NCBI RefSeq assembly: GCF_047250365.1
Contig: NZ_JBLBVL010000008.1
Location: 1 to 64,000 of the forward strand
Length of the DNA stretch: 64,000 bases
Source: Thaumasiovibrio sp047250365
GTDB lineage: Bacteria > Pseudomonadota > Gammaproteobacteria > Enterobacterales > Vibrionaceae
Reading direction: 5' to 3'
Below the pieces are notes generated by a model. The model saw nothing but the letters and a program-made list of their open reading frames with translations, ran no database searches and had not been told where the DNA came from. Positions 32,516-40,793 of the stretch are shown here, one piece after another; within the stretch, counting starts at the first letter, position 1; each line of letters starts with the position of its first letter. Position numbers and translations under genes: made by a program.

Positions 32516-34609
32516 TTAGCCAAGGGTGCCAACGACATTGATATTGCGGTCTTCTGGCACTTCATTGTATGACAACACGGCTAAGCCTTTCGAGAAGGTG
32601 CGCGAATAGCGAGCCAGCAGAGGACGCAGTTGCGGCATAACCAACAAGATAGGCTTTAACCCTTGCTGCTTGAGTTGCTCCCTTACCAACGGCATGTTCT
32701 GTTGTAGCTGCGCGAGCAAGTTTGGCTCGACTGGGAAGCTATCAAGTGCGGTTTGCCCAGTCTGCTGCGCCTTGTTTAAGGCTGTTAAGAGCATTTTTTC
32801 TAGATTGTCATTCAGGGTGTAAACATTGAAATCCAAGCTATCGCCGACCAAGGCATTGGTGATGGTACGCTTTAAGCCGCAGCGCACATCCGAGGCAAGC
32901 AGAATTGGATCTTTGGTGGCTTCACTGCTCTCTAGCATGATAGATGCAATGGTATGAATATCACGGATTGGCAGTTGATCTAATAGCAGTTGGCGATAGA
33001 CACGCATTTGCTGCTGGTGGTTTAGCTGTGTTGTTAATGCTTCCACCAATTTTGGAGCGATTTCACCAAGGCGTTCCATGAGACGCTCGACATCGTCATG
33101 ACAAAATAGCTCAGCAAGGTGCTCTTTGACCAGTTTACTCATATGCGTCGCAACCACCGTTGCACCGTCAACCACCGAGTAGCCTTGGTTTAATGCTTGC
33201 GGTTTATTTTGTGGCTCGATCCAAACCGCATCAAGGTTGTACGCAGGATCCTTACCTAACACGCCATCGAGTTTACCGTATACCTCCCCAACGGCTAGTG
33301 CCATTAAACGTTCAGGATCGATCTCCCCGCGGCCAATGATCTCGCCGTGTAAAGCGATGGTGTATTGGGTTGGCTTGAGCTTAAGGTTATCCCGAATGGC
33401 CACTTCTGGGATCAGAAAGCCGGCTTGCTCGGTCATGGTTTTACGCACGCCGCGAATGCGTTGGGTTAAAGGTTCGCCCTGATTTTTGTCAACGAGGTTA
33501 ACCAAACGGTAGCCTAGCTCGAGCGTTAGTGCATTAACGGCAGGTACATCTTGCCAGCCGAGCGATGGTGCATTGTCTTGGGTGACCGCCTCAGCGACGG
33601 CTTCAGCGTGCTCTAATGGTTCTGGATCGAGTTGGTGAGCGCGTTGGCGCCATGCCGCGTAAGCGGTAACAGCAGCAAAGCTGAAAAAGGCCATGTGTGG
33701 CATGCCAGGCACTAGACCCATGACCACAAGGATGCCCGAGGCTGTCGCTAACGTGACAGGCGACGCCAGCATTTGACGATGTACGTCAACAGAGATATCG
33801 CCGCTGTCGTTAACGCGAGTAACAATGATGGCCGCTGCGGTTGCCAATAAGAGTGATGGAATTTGTGCCACCAAGCCATCACCAATGGTGAGCAAGGCAA
33901 AACGTTGGAAGGCTTCAGCCGCCGCCAGATCGTGTTGAACCATACCGACCGCGACACCACCAAGGATGTTGATGACGAGGATCAATAGGCCAGCAATCGC
34001 ATCACCGCGCACAAACTTCGATGCACCATCCATTGAACCGTAGAAGTCGGCCTCACGTGCGACCTCTTCACGACGCTTTCTTGCTTGATTTTGATCGATT
34101 AAGCCGGCGTTTAAGTCGGCATCAATCGCCATCTGTTTGCCAGGTAAGGCATCAAGAGTAAAACGCGCGGATACTTCAGAGATCCGCTCTCCACCTTTGG
34201 TGATCACCACAAAGTTAATGATCATCAAGATGACAAATACGACGATACCCACAAAGTAGTTACCGCCAACCACCACCTCACCAAAGGCCTGAATCACCTT
34301 ACCGGCAGCATCACCACCTAGGTGGCCATTTAGCAAGACCACACGTGTCGATGCAACGTTGAGCGTCAAACGCATCAAGGTCGCGATAAGCAATATGGTC
34401 GGGAAAACAGAGAAATCGAGTGGACGCTTGCTGGATACTGCGACCAAGAGCACGATCACCGCCAAAACAATATTGAAGGTGAATAAGGTATCTAGCAGTA
34501 CTGGCGGTAACGGTAGGATCACCATCGCCAGAATTGCTAATAAGATAAGAGGAATACCGAAGTAGCTACCGCTTAAGTTTGGGAATAGGTGTTTTAATCT
34601 TGCTTTCAT
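32516..34609 (-). CDS. flhA: Lateral flagellar export gate protein FlhA
   Basis: FlhA forms the nonameric ring of the flagellar type III export gate and uses the proton motive force. The 697-residue protein has about eight N-terminal membrane segments (to about residue 310) with the conserved cytoplasmic FHIPEP-type loop (FTLDALPGKQMAIDADLNAG), then a soluble C-terminal domain that docks chaperone-substrate complexes (IRDNLKLKPTQYTIALHGEI). It is the last gene of a minus-strand operon led by fliM. The whole neighbourhood identifies it as the lateral (Flag-2, lfhA) copy. Confidence 0.94.
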   Translation of the reverse strand: MKARLKHLFPNLSGSYFGIPLILLAILAMVILPLPPVLLDTLFTFNIVLAVIVLLVAVSSKRPLDFSVFPTILLIATLMRLTLNVASTRVVLLNGHLGGDAAGKVIQAFGEVVVGGNYFVGIVVFVILMIINFVVITKGGERISEVSARFTLDALPGKQMAIDADLNAGLIDQNQARKRREEVAREADFYGSMDGASKFVRGDAIAGLLILVINILGGVAVGMVQHDLAAAEAFQRFALLTIGDGLVAQIPSLLLATAAAIIVTRVNDSGDISVDVHRQMLASPVTLATASGILVVMGLVPGMPHMAFFSFAAVTAYAAWRQRAHQLDPEPLEHAEAVAEAVTQDNAPSLGWQDVPAVNALTLELGYRLVNLVDKNQGEPLTQRIRGVRKTMTEQAGFLIPEVAIRDNLKLKPTQYTIALHGEIIGRGEIDPERLMALAVGEVYGKLDGVLGKDPAYNLDAVWIEPQNKPQALNQGYSVVDGATVVATHMSKLVKEHLAELFCHDDVERLMERLGEIAPKLVEALTTQLNHQQQMRVYRQLLLDQLPIRDIHTIASIMLESSEATKDPILLASDVRCGLKRTITNALVGDSLDFNVYTLNDNLEKMLLTALNKAQQTGQTALDSFPVEPNLLAQLQQNMPLVREQLKQQGLKPILLVMPQLRPLLARYSRTFSKGLAVLSYNEVPEDRNINVVGTLG

Positions 34610-34617
34610 TGCTGTGC

Positions 34618-35091
34618 TCAGTGCGTCGCGATCATAGGGAATTCATGTTCAGCACATAGCTGATGATGAAGTTTTTCAAGTAACTGATGATCGAGAGGTT
34701 GATCGACATCAGTGGTGTAAAAAATGGTTTCAGCCAGTGGTGAAATGATCACGGCATGACTGGCGTGATTCAGGAGCATCTTCACGAACCGACTAGGCTG
34801 GTGCCAGCGGTTAGTCACAACGGGGGTAAGGCCGTGCGCTGGTGAGAGATTAATCTGAACAAGGTGCTGATGGTGTTGGATCAACACGAAGTTATCTCGA
34901 TCGTCTTGAATCGGGGGGATCTGCATCAGCAGTACTGAGATCATTAGCCCCAGTAGCACTAGCACGATGTGACCTGCAAGGCGCGGCAGGGGAAGCAGAG
35001 CGAATAGTAACAAGCTGATCGCGATCACTAGCAGAGCAAGTGGCGCAAAGCGGCTAACATGACTTGGCTTTAGTCGAACAGTAGAACTCAT
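34618..35091 (-). CDS. Small membrane protein between flhB and flhA
   Basis: About 157 residues, two hydrophobic segments near the N-terminus (ALLVIAISLLLFALLPLP and HIVLVLLGLMISVLLMQIP), then a hydrophilic domain of about 95 residues. I chose the ATG at 35089-35091 because AGGAG lies seven bases upstream; two in-frame ATGs closer to flhB are worse placed. I do not recognise the family. It lies between flhB and flhA, within the operon and 8 bp before flhA, so it may help export-gate assembly or stability. Confidence 0.65.
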   Translation of the reverse strand: MSSTVRLKPSHVSRFAPLALLVIAISLLLFALLPLPRLAGHIVLVLLGLMISVLLMQIPPIQDDRDNFVLIQHHQHLVQINLSPAHGLTPVVTNRWHQPSRFVKMLLNHASHAVIISPLAETIFYTTDVDQPLDHQLLEKLHHQLCAEHEFPMIATH

Positions 35092-35101
35092 ACACATACT
35101 C

Positions 35102-36238
35102 CTATCCATCGTGGCGTAGCTGTTTAGGGATAACCATGGTTGGTAATGGCTGCGGTTTTACCGCTCGGCCCTCTTTATACTCTTTTAACTGCATGACATG
35201 GGTTAACACATGGGCAATTGCCACATACAACGGCCCAGGGATCTCTTGATCAACCCGTGTATTGAAATAGATGGCGCGCGTTAGCGGCGGCAGACTAACA
35301 ACTTCGATTTGGTGTTTTTGAGCGATAGTTCGAATACGTAGTGCCAACTCGTCTTTCCCTTTGGCGACCACAAATGGGGCGCCCGCACGACTCAGGTCGT
35401 ATTTGATCGCCACAGAGTAGTGTGTTGGGTTGGTGATCACCACATCTGCGGTGGGGACGGCACTGTCAATGCGGCGTCGTGACGCTTGTTGTTGTAGCTG
35501 ACGAATTCGTTGTTTGACCTCTGGTTTACCTTCGCTATTCTTGTGCTCTTCTTTGATCTCTTGCTTGGTCATTTTTAACTGCTTGGTGTGATTCCAGCCT
35601 TGATAAGGCATATCGAGCAAACCAATAAATAGCACCGCGCTACCAAAGTAGATCAAACTTTGCGTGATGTGACTTAATGTGATCCCCACCCCCTGCTCAA
35701 AGGGGGCGCGTTGTGCGCTAAGCAGGGTCATAAGGTTGGAACGGAGTAGCCAATAGAGGATACTGCCGATCAATACGATTTTGAGGATCGATTTTACCAA
35801 CTCGACCAGTGACTTTAATGAAAAGAGGCGCTTAACGCCCTCGATCGGACTGATCTTGCTCAGCTTGGGCTGGATCAGTTTGGTCGACATCACCCAGCCA
35901 CCGGGTATCATCGAACTGAATATCGCAACCAAAATGATCATCACAGCGAGAGGGAGAAAGAAGCCGACCAGTAAGCGCAGGCTTTCTGCCAGTTTGCGCG
36001 TCATAATGTCCGGCTCGCGTAATTCGGCAAAGCTGAGCTGGTAGTTGGTTTGAAACAAGGTTAAAGCACTGTCACCAAGAAATTCAGCATACACTTTTAA
36101 AAACAGCGCCACAGCGATAAACAGAACTCCGACAGTAAACTCTTTGGAGCGGGCAACTTGGCCTTCACGTTTCGCTTTACGCAGTTTCTGGGGGCTGGGT
36201 TTTTCCGACTTGTCTTGACTGGAATTCTGCTCTGCCAT
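35102..36238 (-). CDS. flhB: Lateral flagellar export switch protein FlhB
   Basis: FlhB wraps the export gate and, by autocleavage, switches secretion from rod/hook to filament substrates. Of 378 residues, four membrane segments occupy about 30-210. The cytoplasmic domain contains the self-cleaving NPTH motif in VVITNPTHYSVAIKYD. The N-terminus has the usual basic KSEKPSPQKLRKAKREGQVA. The start overlaps the fliR stop (TAATG). Everything expected for a functional FlhB is present. Confidence 0.95.
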   Translation of the reverse strand: MAEQNSSQDKSEKPSPQKLRKAKREGQVARSKEFTVGVLFIAVALFLKVYAEFLGDSALTLFQTNYQLSFAELREPDIMTRKLAESLRLLVGFFLPLAVMIILVAIFSSMIPGGWVMSTKLIQPKLSKISPIEGVKRLFSLKSLVELVKSILKIVLIGSILYWLLRSNLMTLLSAQRAPFEQGVGITLSHITQSLIYFGSAVLFIGLLDMPYQGWNHTKQLKMTKQEIKEEHKNSEGKPEVKQRIRQLQQQASRRRIDSAVPTADVVITNPTHYSVAIKYDLSRAGAPFVVAKGKDELALRIRTIAQKHQIEVVSLPPLTRAIYFNTRVDQEIPGPLYVAIAHVLTHVMQLKEYKEGRAVKPQPLPTMVIPKQLRHDG

Positions 36239-37011
36239 TACATCCCCCCCATTAGACGCATTTCAGACAAGATCTGATGCGTCAGTTCAGCGTAAATCGA
36301 AGGCAGCCCAGACAGCGACAGCAATACGGCACATAGCCCCAGCATCATCGACATTGGAAAACCGAGGGCGAAAACATTGAGCGAAGGCGCGGCCCGGTTC
36401 ATCACACCAAACGTTAAGTTGACCGTAAGCATGGCTGCGATGGTTGGCAAAGCGATAGTAACGGCAGCGGTCATCATCCAGCCAAACAAGCCAATAAGCC
36501 GTTCGAGTGAGGCATCACTGATCCCACCGCCGACAGGAAAACGTTCAAAGCTCTGCACAAAGATATCGATGGCGACTAAATGACCATCCAGCGCGAGAAA
36601 AAGCAGTGTGGTAAACATCAAGAAATAGGAGCCGATCAGTGCCACGGTTACCCCGTTAGCAGGATCGTTCATCATCGCCATGCCAAGGCCCATTTGCATC
36701 GACATGATCTGTCCCACCATTGACATGGTAGAGAAGAGAAATTGTAGGCACATCCCTAATAGTGCGCCGATAGCGATCTGTTCGGCCGCTAACGCCACCG
36801 CTTTGATCGAGATAGGATCCACTGCAGGCATTGGTGGTAGTAGCGGCGCAACAATGATCGCCATACTTAATGCTAACAAGATACGCATTCGGTTATTAAT
36901 ATGGGCGTTACCAAGAAATGGCATGGTCATAAAGGCAGCTGAAAAGCGGAACATCGGCCACCAGACCTGACCTAAAAGTGCCGTGATCTCAGCAAAGCTC
37001 ATCGAAACCAT
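36238..37011 (-). CDS. fliR: Lateral flagellar export gate protein FliR
   Basis: 257 residues with about six hydrophobic segments. FliR closes the FliP5-FliQ4-FliR1 export channel core. The N-terminal FRFSAAFMTMPFLGNAHINN and the central MQMGLGMAMMNDPANGVTV are family signatures. It is tightly packed between fliQ and flhB, as in most flagellar loci. The lateral assignment comes from the surrounding locus. Confidence 0.94.
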   Translation of the reverse strand: MVSMSFAEITALLGQVWWPMFRFSAAFMTMPFLGNAHINNRMRILLALSMAIIVAPLLPPMPAVDPISIKAVALAAEQIAIGALLGMCLQFLFSTMSMVGQIMSMQMGLGMAMMNDPANGVTVALIGSYFLMFTTLLFLALDGHLVAIDIFVQSFERFPVGGGISDASLERLIGLFGWMMTAAVTIALPTIAAMLTVNLTFGVMNRAAPSLNVFALGFPMSMMLGLCAVLLSLSGLPSIYAELTHQILSEMRLMGGM

Positions 37012-37013
37012 GC

Positions 37014-37283
37014 TTACCTCACCAGCGTTGGGATGATGTTAAACAGTAGATTAAAGAGGTCAGTGATATTGCGTAGCAACCAAGGGCCAGTGATCACCAG
37101 CACTGCAAGGGTGGTTAGCAGGCGAGGTAAGAAGCTCATCGTCTGCTCGTTTATCTGTGTTGTAGCCTGAAACACCGCCACCACCAAACCAACGACGAGG
37201 CTTGGCGCGATCAACACGACGACCAGTGTAATAACCAGATAGATAGCTTCTGCGTAGAGGTTTACCGTGGTTTCTACGCCCAT
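37014..37283 (-). CDS. fliQ: Lateral flagellar export gate protein FliQ
   Basis: 89 residues with two membrane segments (IYLVITLVVVLIAPSLVVGL and LTTLAVLVITGPWLL) joined by the typical FQATTQINEQTMSFLPR loop. FliQ is the second component of the export channel. ATG 37281-37283, with GGAGG six bases upstream, overlaps the fliP stop; an upstream GTG adds one residue. Size and loop are diagnostic. Confidence 0.93.
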   Translation of the reverse strand: MGVETTVNLYAEAIYLVITLVVVLIAPSLVVGLVVAVFQATTQINEQTMSFLPRLLTTLAVLVITGPWLLRNITDLFNLLFNIIPTLVR

Positions 37284-38050
37284 CACAAGCCTCCAAAGCT
37301 GGCGCTAAGGCTACCAACCGTCATGGTCCAGCCATCAACCATAACAAACACCATGAGCTTGAAAGGCAGTGAAATAATCAGAGGTGAGAGCATCATCATA
37401 CCCATTGCCATCAAAACACTGGCGACGACAATATCGATCACAAGAAAAGGGATAAACAGCATAAAGCCGATCTGAAATGCGGTTTTGAGCTCACTGAGCA
37501 CAAATGCAGGCATTAGCACGGCAAAACTAACATCTTCAGGGGCCACGGTTAAAGGTTCACCAGCAATACGTAGCATCTGTTCGAGAGAGTTTTCATACGT
37601 CTGCGCGAGCATAAATTGACGTATTGGCTTTTCTGCAACACTGACCGCACTTTGCAATGTGATTTCACCTGCTTCATATGGGACGTAGGCGTTGACATGA
37701 ATGTCTGTCCATACCGGTCTCATTAGCAGCATCGTCATAGTGAGTGCGATACCGATCAAGATACGGTTTGGTGGACTCTGCTGCAGACCTAGCGCCTGTC
37801 TTAGGATCGCTAACACTACGATGATGCGTGTAAAGCTGGTCATCATTAATAGCATCGCTGGCAGGAAGCTCAGCGCGGTCATCAGAAGTAAAATCTGTAC
37901 CTTAACCGAGTATTCCTGATTGTCACCACCATCAATGACAGACAAAAACGGAATACCCTGCTCAGCAGCTGCAAACCCTGAGAAGGTCAGTAGCGAGATG
38001 AGCAGGGTAAGTGGAAGCCAGTAGCGTTTCAAATTAACTGGTGACGTCAT
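37283..38050 (-). CDS. fliP: Lateral flagellar export gate protein FliP
   Basis: 255 residues. It has a cleavable N-terminal signal sequence (RYWLPLTLLISLLTFSGFAAA), as is usual for FliP, then the membrane helices with MLLMMTSFTRIIVVLAILRQ and ALGLQQSPPNRILIGIALT, the family's most conserved stretch. FliP forms the pentameric base of the export channel. Its start lies 17 bp inside the end of fliN, so the two are translationally coupled. Confidence 0.95.
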   Translation of the reverse strand: MTSPVNLKRYWLPLTLLISLLTFSGFAAAEQGIPFLSVIDGGDNQEYSVKVQILLLMTALSFLPAMLLMMTSFTRIIVVLAILRQALGLQQSPPNRILIGIALTMTMLLMRPVWTDIHVNAYVPYEAGEITLQSAVSVAEKPIRQFMLAQTYENSLEQMLRIAGEPLTVAPEDVSFAVLMPAFVLSELKTAFQIGFMLFIPFLVIDIVVASVLMAMGMMMLSPLIISLPFKLMVFVMVDGWTMTVGSLSASFGGL

Positions 38051-38408
38051 CTAGCGCATCTTCAACGACATCAGTAAGACGTAGGCCATACTTATCATTC
38101 ACGACCACAACTTCGGCGTGACCGAGCAAGCGACCATTCACTTTAACGTCTAACGGCTCACCGTTAAGCTTGTCCAGTTCGATAACAGAATCAGGACCAA
38201 TGTTCATCAGATCGCCAAGAGGAATATCGGTACTCGCGACCTCCAAGGTCAGTGTCACCGGAATTTGACGGAAAAAACTCAGATCGCGTACCGGAGAGGC
38301 AGCCGTTGCTTGGGGTACGGTTTCTTTGGCTTCTTCAAAAATGTCAGCCACATCGGAATCAAAGTTCAAATCATCATCAAGCAGCAGGTTTAGGTTATCT
38401 TCATTCAT
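38034..38408 (-). CDS. fliN: Lateral flagellar C-ring protein FliN
   Basis: 124 residues. The C-terminal SpoA-type domain is clear: IPVTLTLEVASTDIPLGDLM, then DSVIELDKLNGEPLDVKVNG and LGHAEVVVVNDKYGLRLTDV. FliN forms the lower part of the motor C-ring and an export docking site for FliH. The acidic N-terminus (NLLLDDDLNFDSDVADIFEE) is normal for FliN. It lies 4 bp from fliM. Confidence 0.94.
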   Translation of the reverse strand: MNEDNLNLLLDDDLNFDSDVADIFEEAKETVPQATAASPVRDLSFFRQIPVTLTLEVASTDIPLGDLMNIGPDSVIELDKLNGEPLDVKVNGRLLGHAEVVVVNDKYGLRLTDVVEDALDDVTS

Positions 38409-38412
38409 GATA

Positions 38413-39300
38413 TTACGTTCGCTCCGAAGGGGTAATATGGTCAGTGACTTTTAATACTAAGTGATTGTTCTTTTCTGCAATTTTTGCTTTATACAACGGT
38501 AATGGACCAGCACAAACAGTGAGTTCTTCTTGGATGTCCGCACCAATGATGTCGCCCTCTTTTAGTGTTAGTACTTGAGAGAGAGGCAATACTTGCTTAC
38601 TCAACGTCGCATGCAGTGACACAGGCGTGCGCTTAAGTTGGCTTGAAAGCAACGGTTTAAAATGTTCGCTATTAAGGGTATGGCTGGCGGCAGGCATGGC
38701 GAGGCTAAGCATCAAATTATCATCGATCTGCAAGCTAACTTCGCCGTAAAGCTGACCAATTTGTACCGCATATACGGCATATAGAACGCTACCTTCTATC
38801 CCAGAGGCACTGTTGGTGGTGTGCCAATCACTGCATAGTTGGCTAAGTACTGTCGCACCCAGTCGAGCTTGTACACGCAGTTCGCTGGCGTTCATCGGTG
38901 CAGCTTCTTGCTCTGTAAAGGACGGAGTGCCACCGTAGTATGCATCTGCAATCTGATTGATCAGATTTTGCTGCGCACTAACGGCTACCGTACCCGCGAA
39001 GCGGCCATGCTTGAAATAAACAATGTCGTCGTTATAACTTTCTTGTGCCATAGGTTCGAGCCCAAACCGTAGTAACGACACCATACAGTCATTACGACGA
39101 GTCATTGCACATAAGCGTTGTTCTAGCGCTTTAACCCCGTTAGTAAAATACTGACTAAGGTGTAATTTGGCGGCATTTAGCGGTCGACCTAATGAGCGGA
39201 TATCTAGTGCCACAGCATGTTTAGGCTGGCTCTTTGTACACAGGGGATGCTTTTTCAAATTCGCTTCCATGAGCTCTTCCAGTTTGGTTAATTTATCCAT
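38413..39300 (-). CDS. fliM: Lateral flagellar switch protein FliM
   Basis: 295 residues, shorter than polar FliM (about 330-350). The central CheC-like domain (LGATVLSQLCSDWH region) and the C-terminal SpoA domain (LPLSQVLTLKEGDIIGADIQ) are recognisable. The N-terminus is MDKLTKLEELMEANLKKHPL, and the usual CheY-P binding motif (LSQ-x-EIDALL) is not seen, so coupling of this motor to chemotaxis may differ. It is the first gene of the minus-strand fliM-N-P-Q-R-flhB-orf-flhA operon and would be transcribed from the long intergenic region to its right. Confidence 0.85.
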   Translation of the reverse strand: MDKLTKLEELMEANLKKHPLCTKSQPKHAVALDIRSLGRPLNAAKLHLSQYFTNGVKALEQRLCAMTRRNDCMVSLLRFGLEPMAQESYNDDIVYFKHGRFAGTVAVSAQQNLINQIADAYYGGTPSFTEQEAAPMNASELRVQARLGATVLSQLCSDWHTTNSASGIEGSVLYAVYAVQIGQLYGEVSLQIDDNLMLSLAMPAASHTLNSEHFKPLLSSQLKRTPVSLHATLSKQVLPLSQVLTLKEGDIIGADIQEELTVCAGPLPLYKAKIAEKNNHLVLKVTDHITPSERT

Positions 39301-39923
39301 GACAATAAACGACGTGATTAATAAAGTTTTAATCGTTTTATTTTGTTCAGCTTTGTACCAGTACTGGAATAAAAAAACAAATCAGCAAAGGCAGTCGTGG
39401 AAATACAATAAATGACATTTCTTAAATATTAGTAAAAAAAAGAAATGAAGCAGTGTCACACTTTGGATTACTGCGTGTATTGAAATGCAGCGGGCAATGA
39501 AATCAGTTTTATATTAAAGTGGTTGCTATCAACGTTAAACATATAAAAATATTTGAAACTATGATATCAACTTGTTAAGCGCTTAGTTTTATTAAATATT
39601 TGCGCTCATTTTATTAATTGTGATCTTTATCCAAGCCATAAAAATGGCCGTGATTACTGTATGGAAATCCTGTCTTGTGCACCATAGACTGTGCATGCAA
39701 CTGACATGGCCGTATTATTAATCGAAGAACAAATCACGCTCGAATTCGGGGCGTTTCTTATTGAAATGAGTGCATTGCTCTCTTTTCATGTCGCTAGGCT
39801 TAGATTAAATTTAAAGCATGTTTCAATGTCAGTGTCGTGTAAAAAATAACCTAGCCGTATTGGCTTAGATACAATGGTTTTAGGTATTGTCTTCCATAAA
39901 CAAATAAGAATGAAATAACTGTT
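39301..39923. promoter_or_regulatory. Long divergent regulatory region between fliM and motY
   Basis: 623 bp, AT-rich, no convincing gene. It must hold promoters for the fliM (-) and motY-lafK (+) operons. Visible items are the palindrome TAAGCGCTTA (39576-39585) and two copies of ATGGCCGT (39644-39651 and 39706-39713). I found no sigma-54 GG-N10-GC match and no copy of the element seen upstream of flgB and fliD. This fits these operons being at the top of the lateral hierarchy. Confidence 0.5.
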
Positions 39924-40793
39924 ATGAGATTTTACTTTCGAGATGGAATTTGTTCAGTATTAGTCCTGATTTCATTCTTTACCAATGCTAATGTTATTCA
40001 AGAGTCATTAGACAAAGTGAACTGGGTATTTACGGGCACCCGATTTCAATGTCAAATGGAAACCAGGCTACGATTTGATGGTGAAGTAAAAGTGACAGCC
40101 CGCTCGGCGAGCCCGCTTTCATTTGAATTGACGACGCACCAACGTCCTTATGTCGTTGATCACGCAACATTAACCCTTAATGCAGCCCCTTGGGATGAAC
40201 ACAAGCAGTTGCGAGGACTTATTAACGGTGTCGCCGTGGGTGAGAAAACCGTACGATTTGATAATACGCCCTCATTACATTACTTGTTGAATGAAATGGA
40301 ACGTGGCGCCTGGGGGCAAGTCTCAGTGCAGTATCACCAGTATCAAGATAGTAAACACTGGGATATTCCTTCCGTTAATTTCTCTTCGGCTTATCAGCAA
40401 ATGAAGCTGTGTATGTCAGAGCTGATGCCGATCGATTTTGCTACGGCACGCGATAACTACTTCCTGTTTGAATTGGGCCAGTCAAGCTTGTCTGCACGGC
40501 AGCAGCAACTCATTAGGGATATTGCCGCTTTGATGGCATTTGACCCTGCGATTAGTCGTGTGTTAGTTGACGGGCATACTGATAACAGCGGGGATCGACT
40601 AAAGAACTTAACGCTATCTCGCCAACGTGCAGAGATGGTTAAACAAGCATTTGTCGATGCCGGGGTAGCACCGAGTCGTATTCATGTCCGCAGCCACGGC
40701 CAGCGTTACCCTAAAAATGACAACGCAACGGAAGCACAGCGCCGTGAGAATCGACGTGTACAAGTGAGATTGCAACGGGAGGCGAGTGCATGA
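39924..40793 (+). CDS. motY: Lateral flagellar motor protein MotY (OmpA-like)
   Basis: 289 residues with an N-terminal signal sequence (about 1-25), an N-terminal MotY-type domain that contacts stators, and a C-terminal OmpA peptidoglycan-binding domain (FELGQSSLSARQQQLI, then VLVDGHTDNSGDRLKNLTLS and RENRRVQVRLQRE). In Vibrio, MotY forms the periplasmic T-ring that anchors stator units. Its stop overlaps the lafK start, the same motY-lafK pairing as in the V. parahaemolyticus lateral locus. Confidence 0.88.
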   Translation: MRFYFRDGICSVLVLISFFTNANVIQESLDKVNWVFTGTRFQCQMETRLRFDGEVKVTARSASPLSFELTTHQRPYVVDHATLTLNAAPWDEHKQLRGLINGVAVGEKTVRFDNTPSLHYLLNEMERGAWGQVSVQYHQYQDSKHWDIPSVNFSSAYQQMKLCMSELMPIDFATARDNYFLFELGQSSLSARQQQLIRDIAALMAFDPAISRVLVDGHTDNSGDRLKNLTLSRQRAEMVKQAFVDAGVAPSRIHVRSHGQRYPKNDNATEAQRRENRRVQVRLQREASA

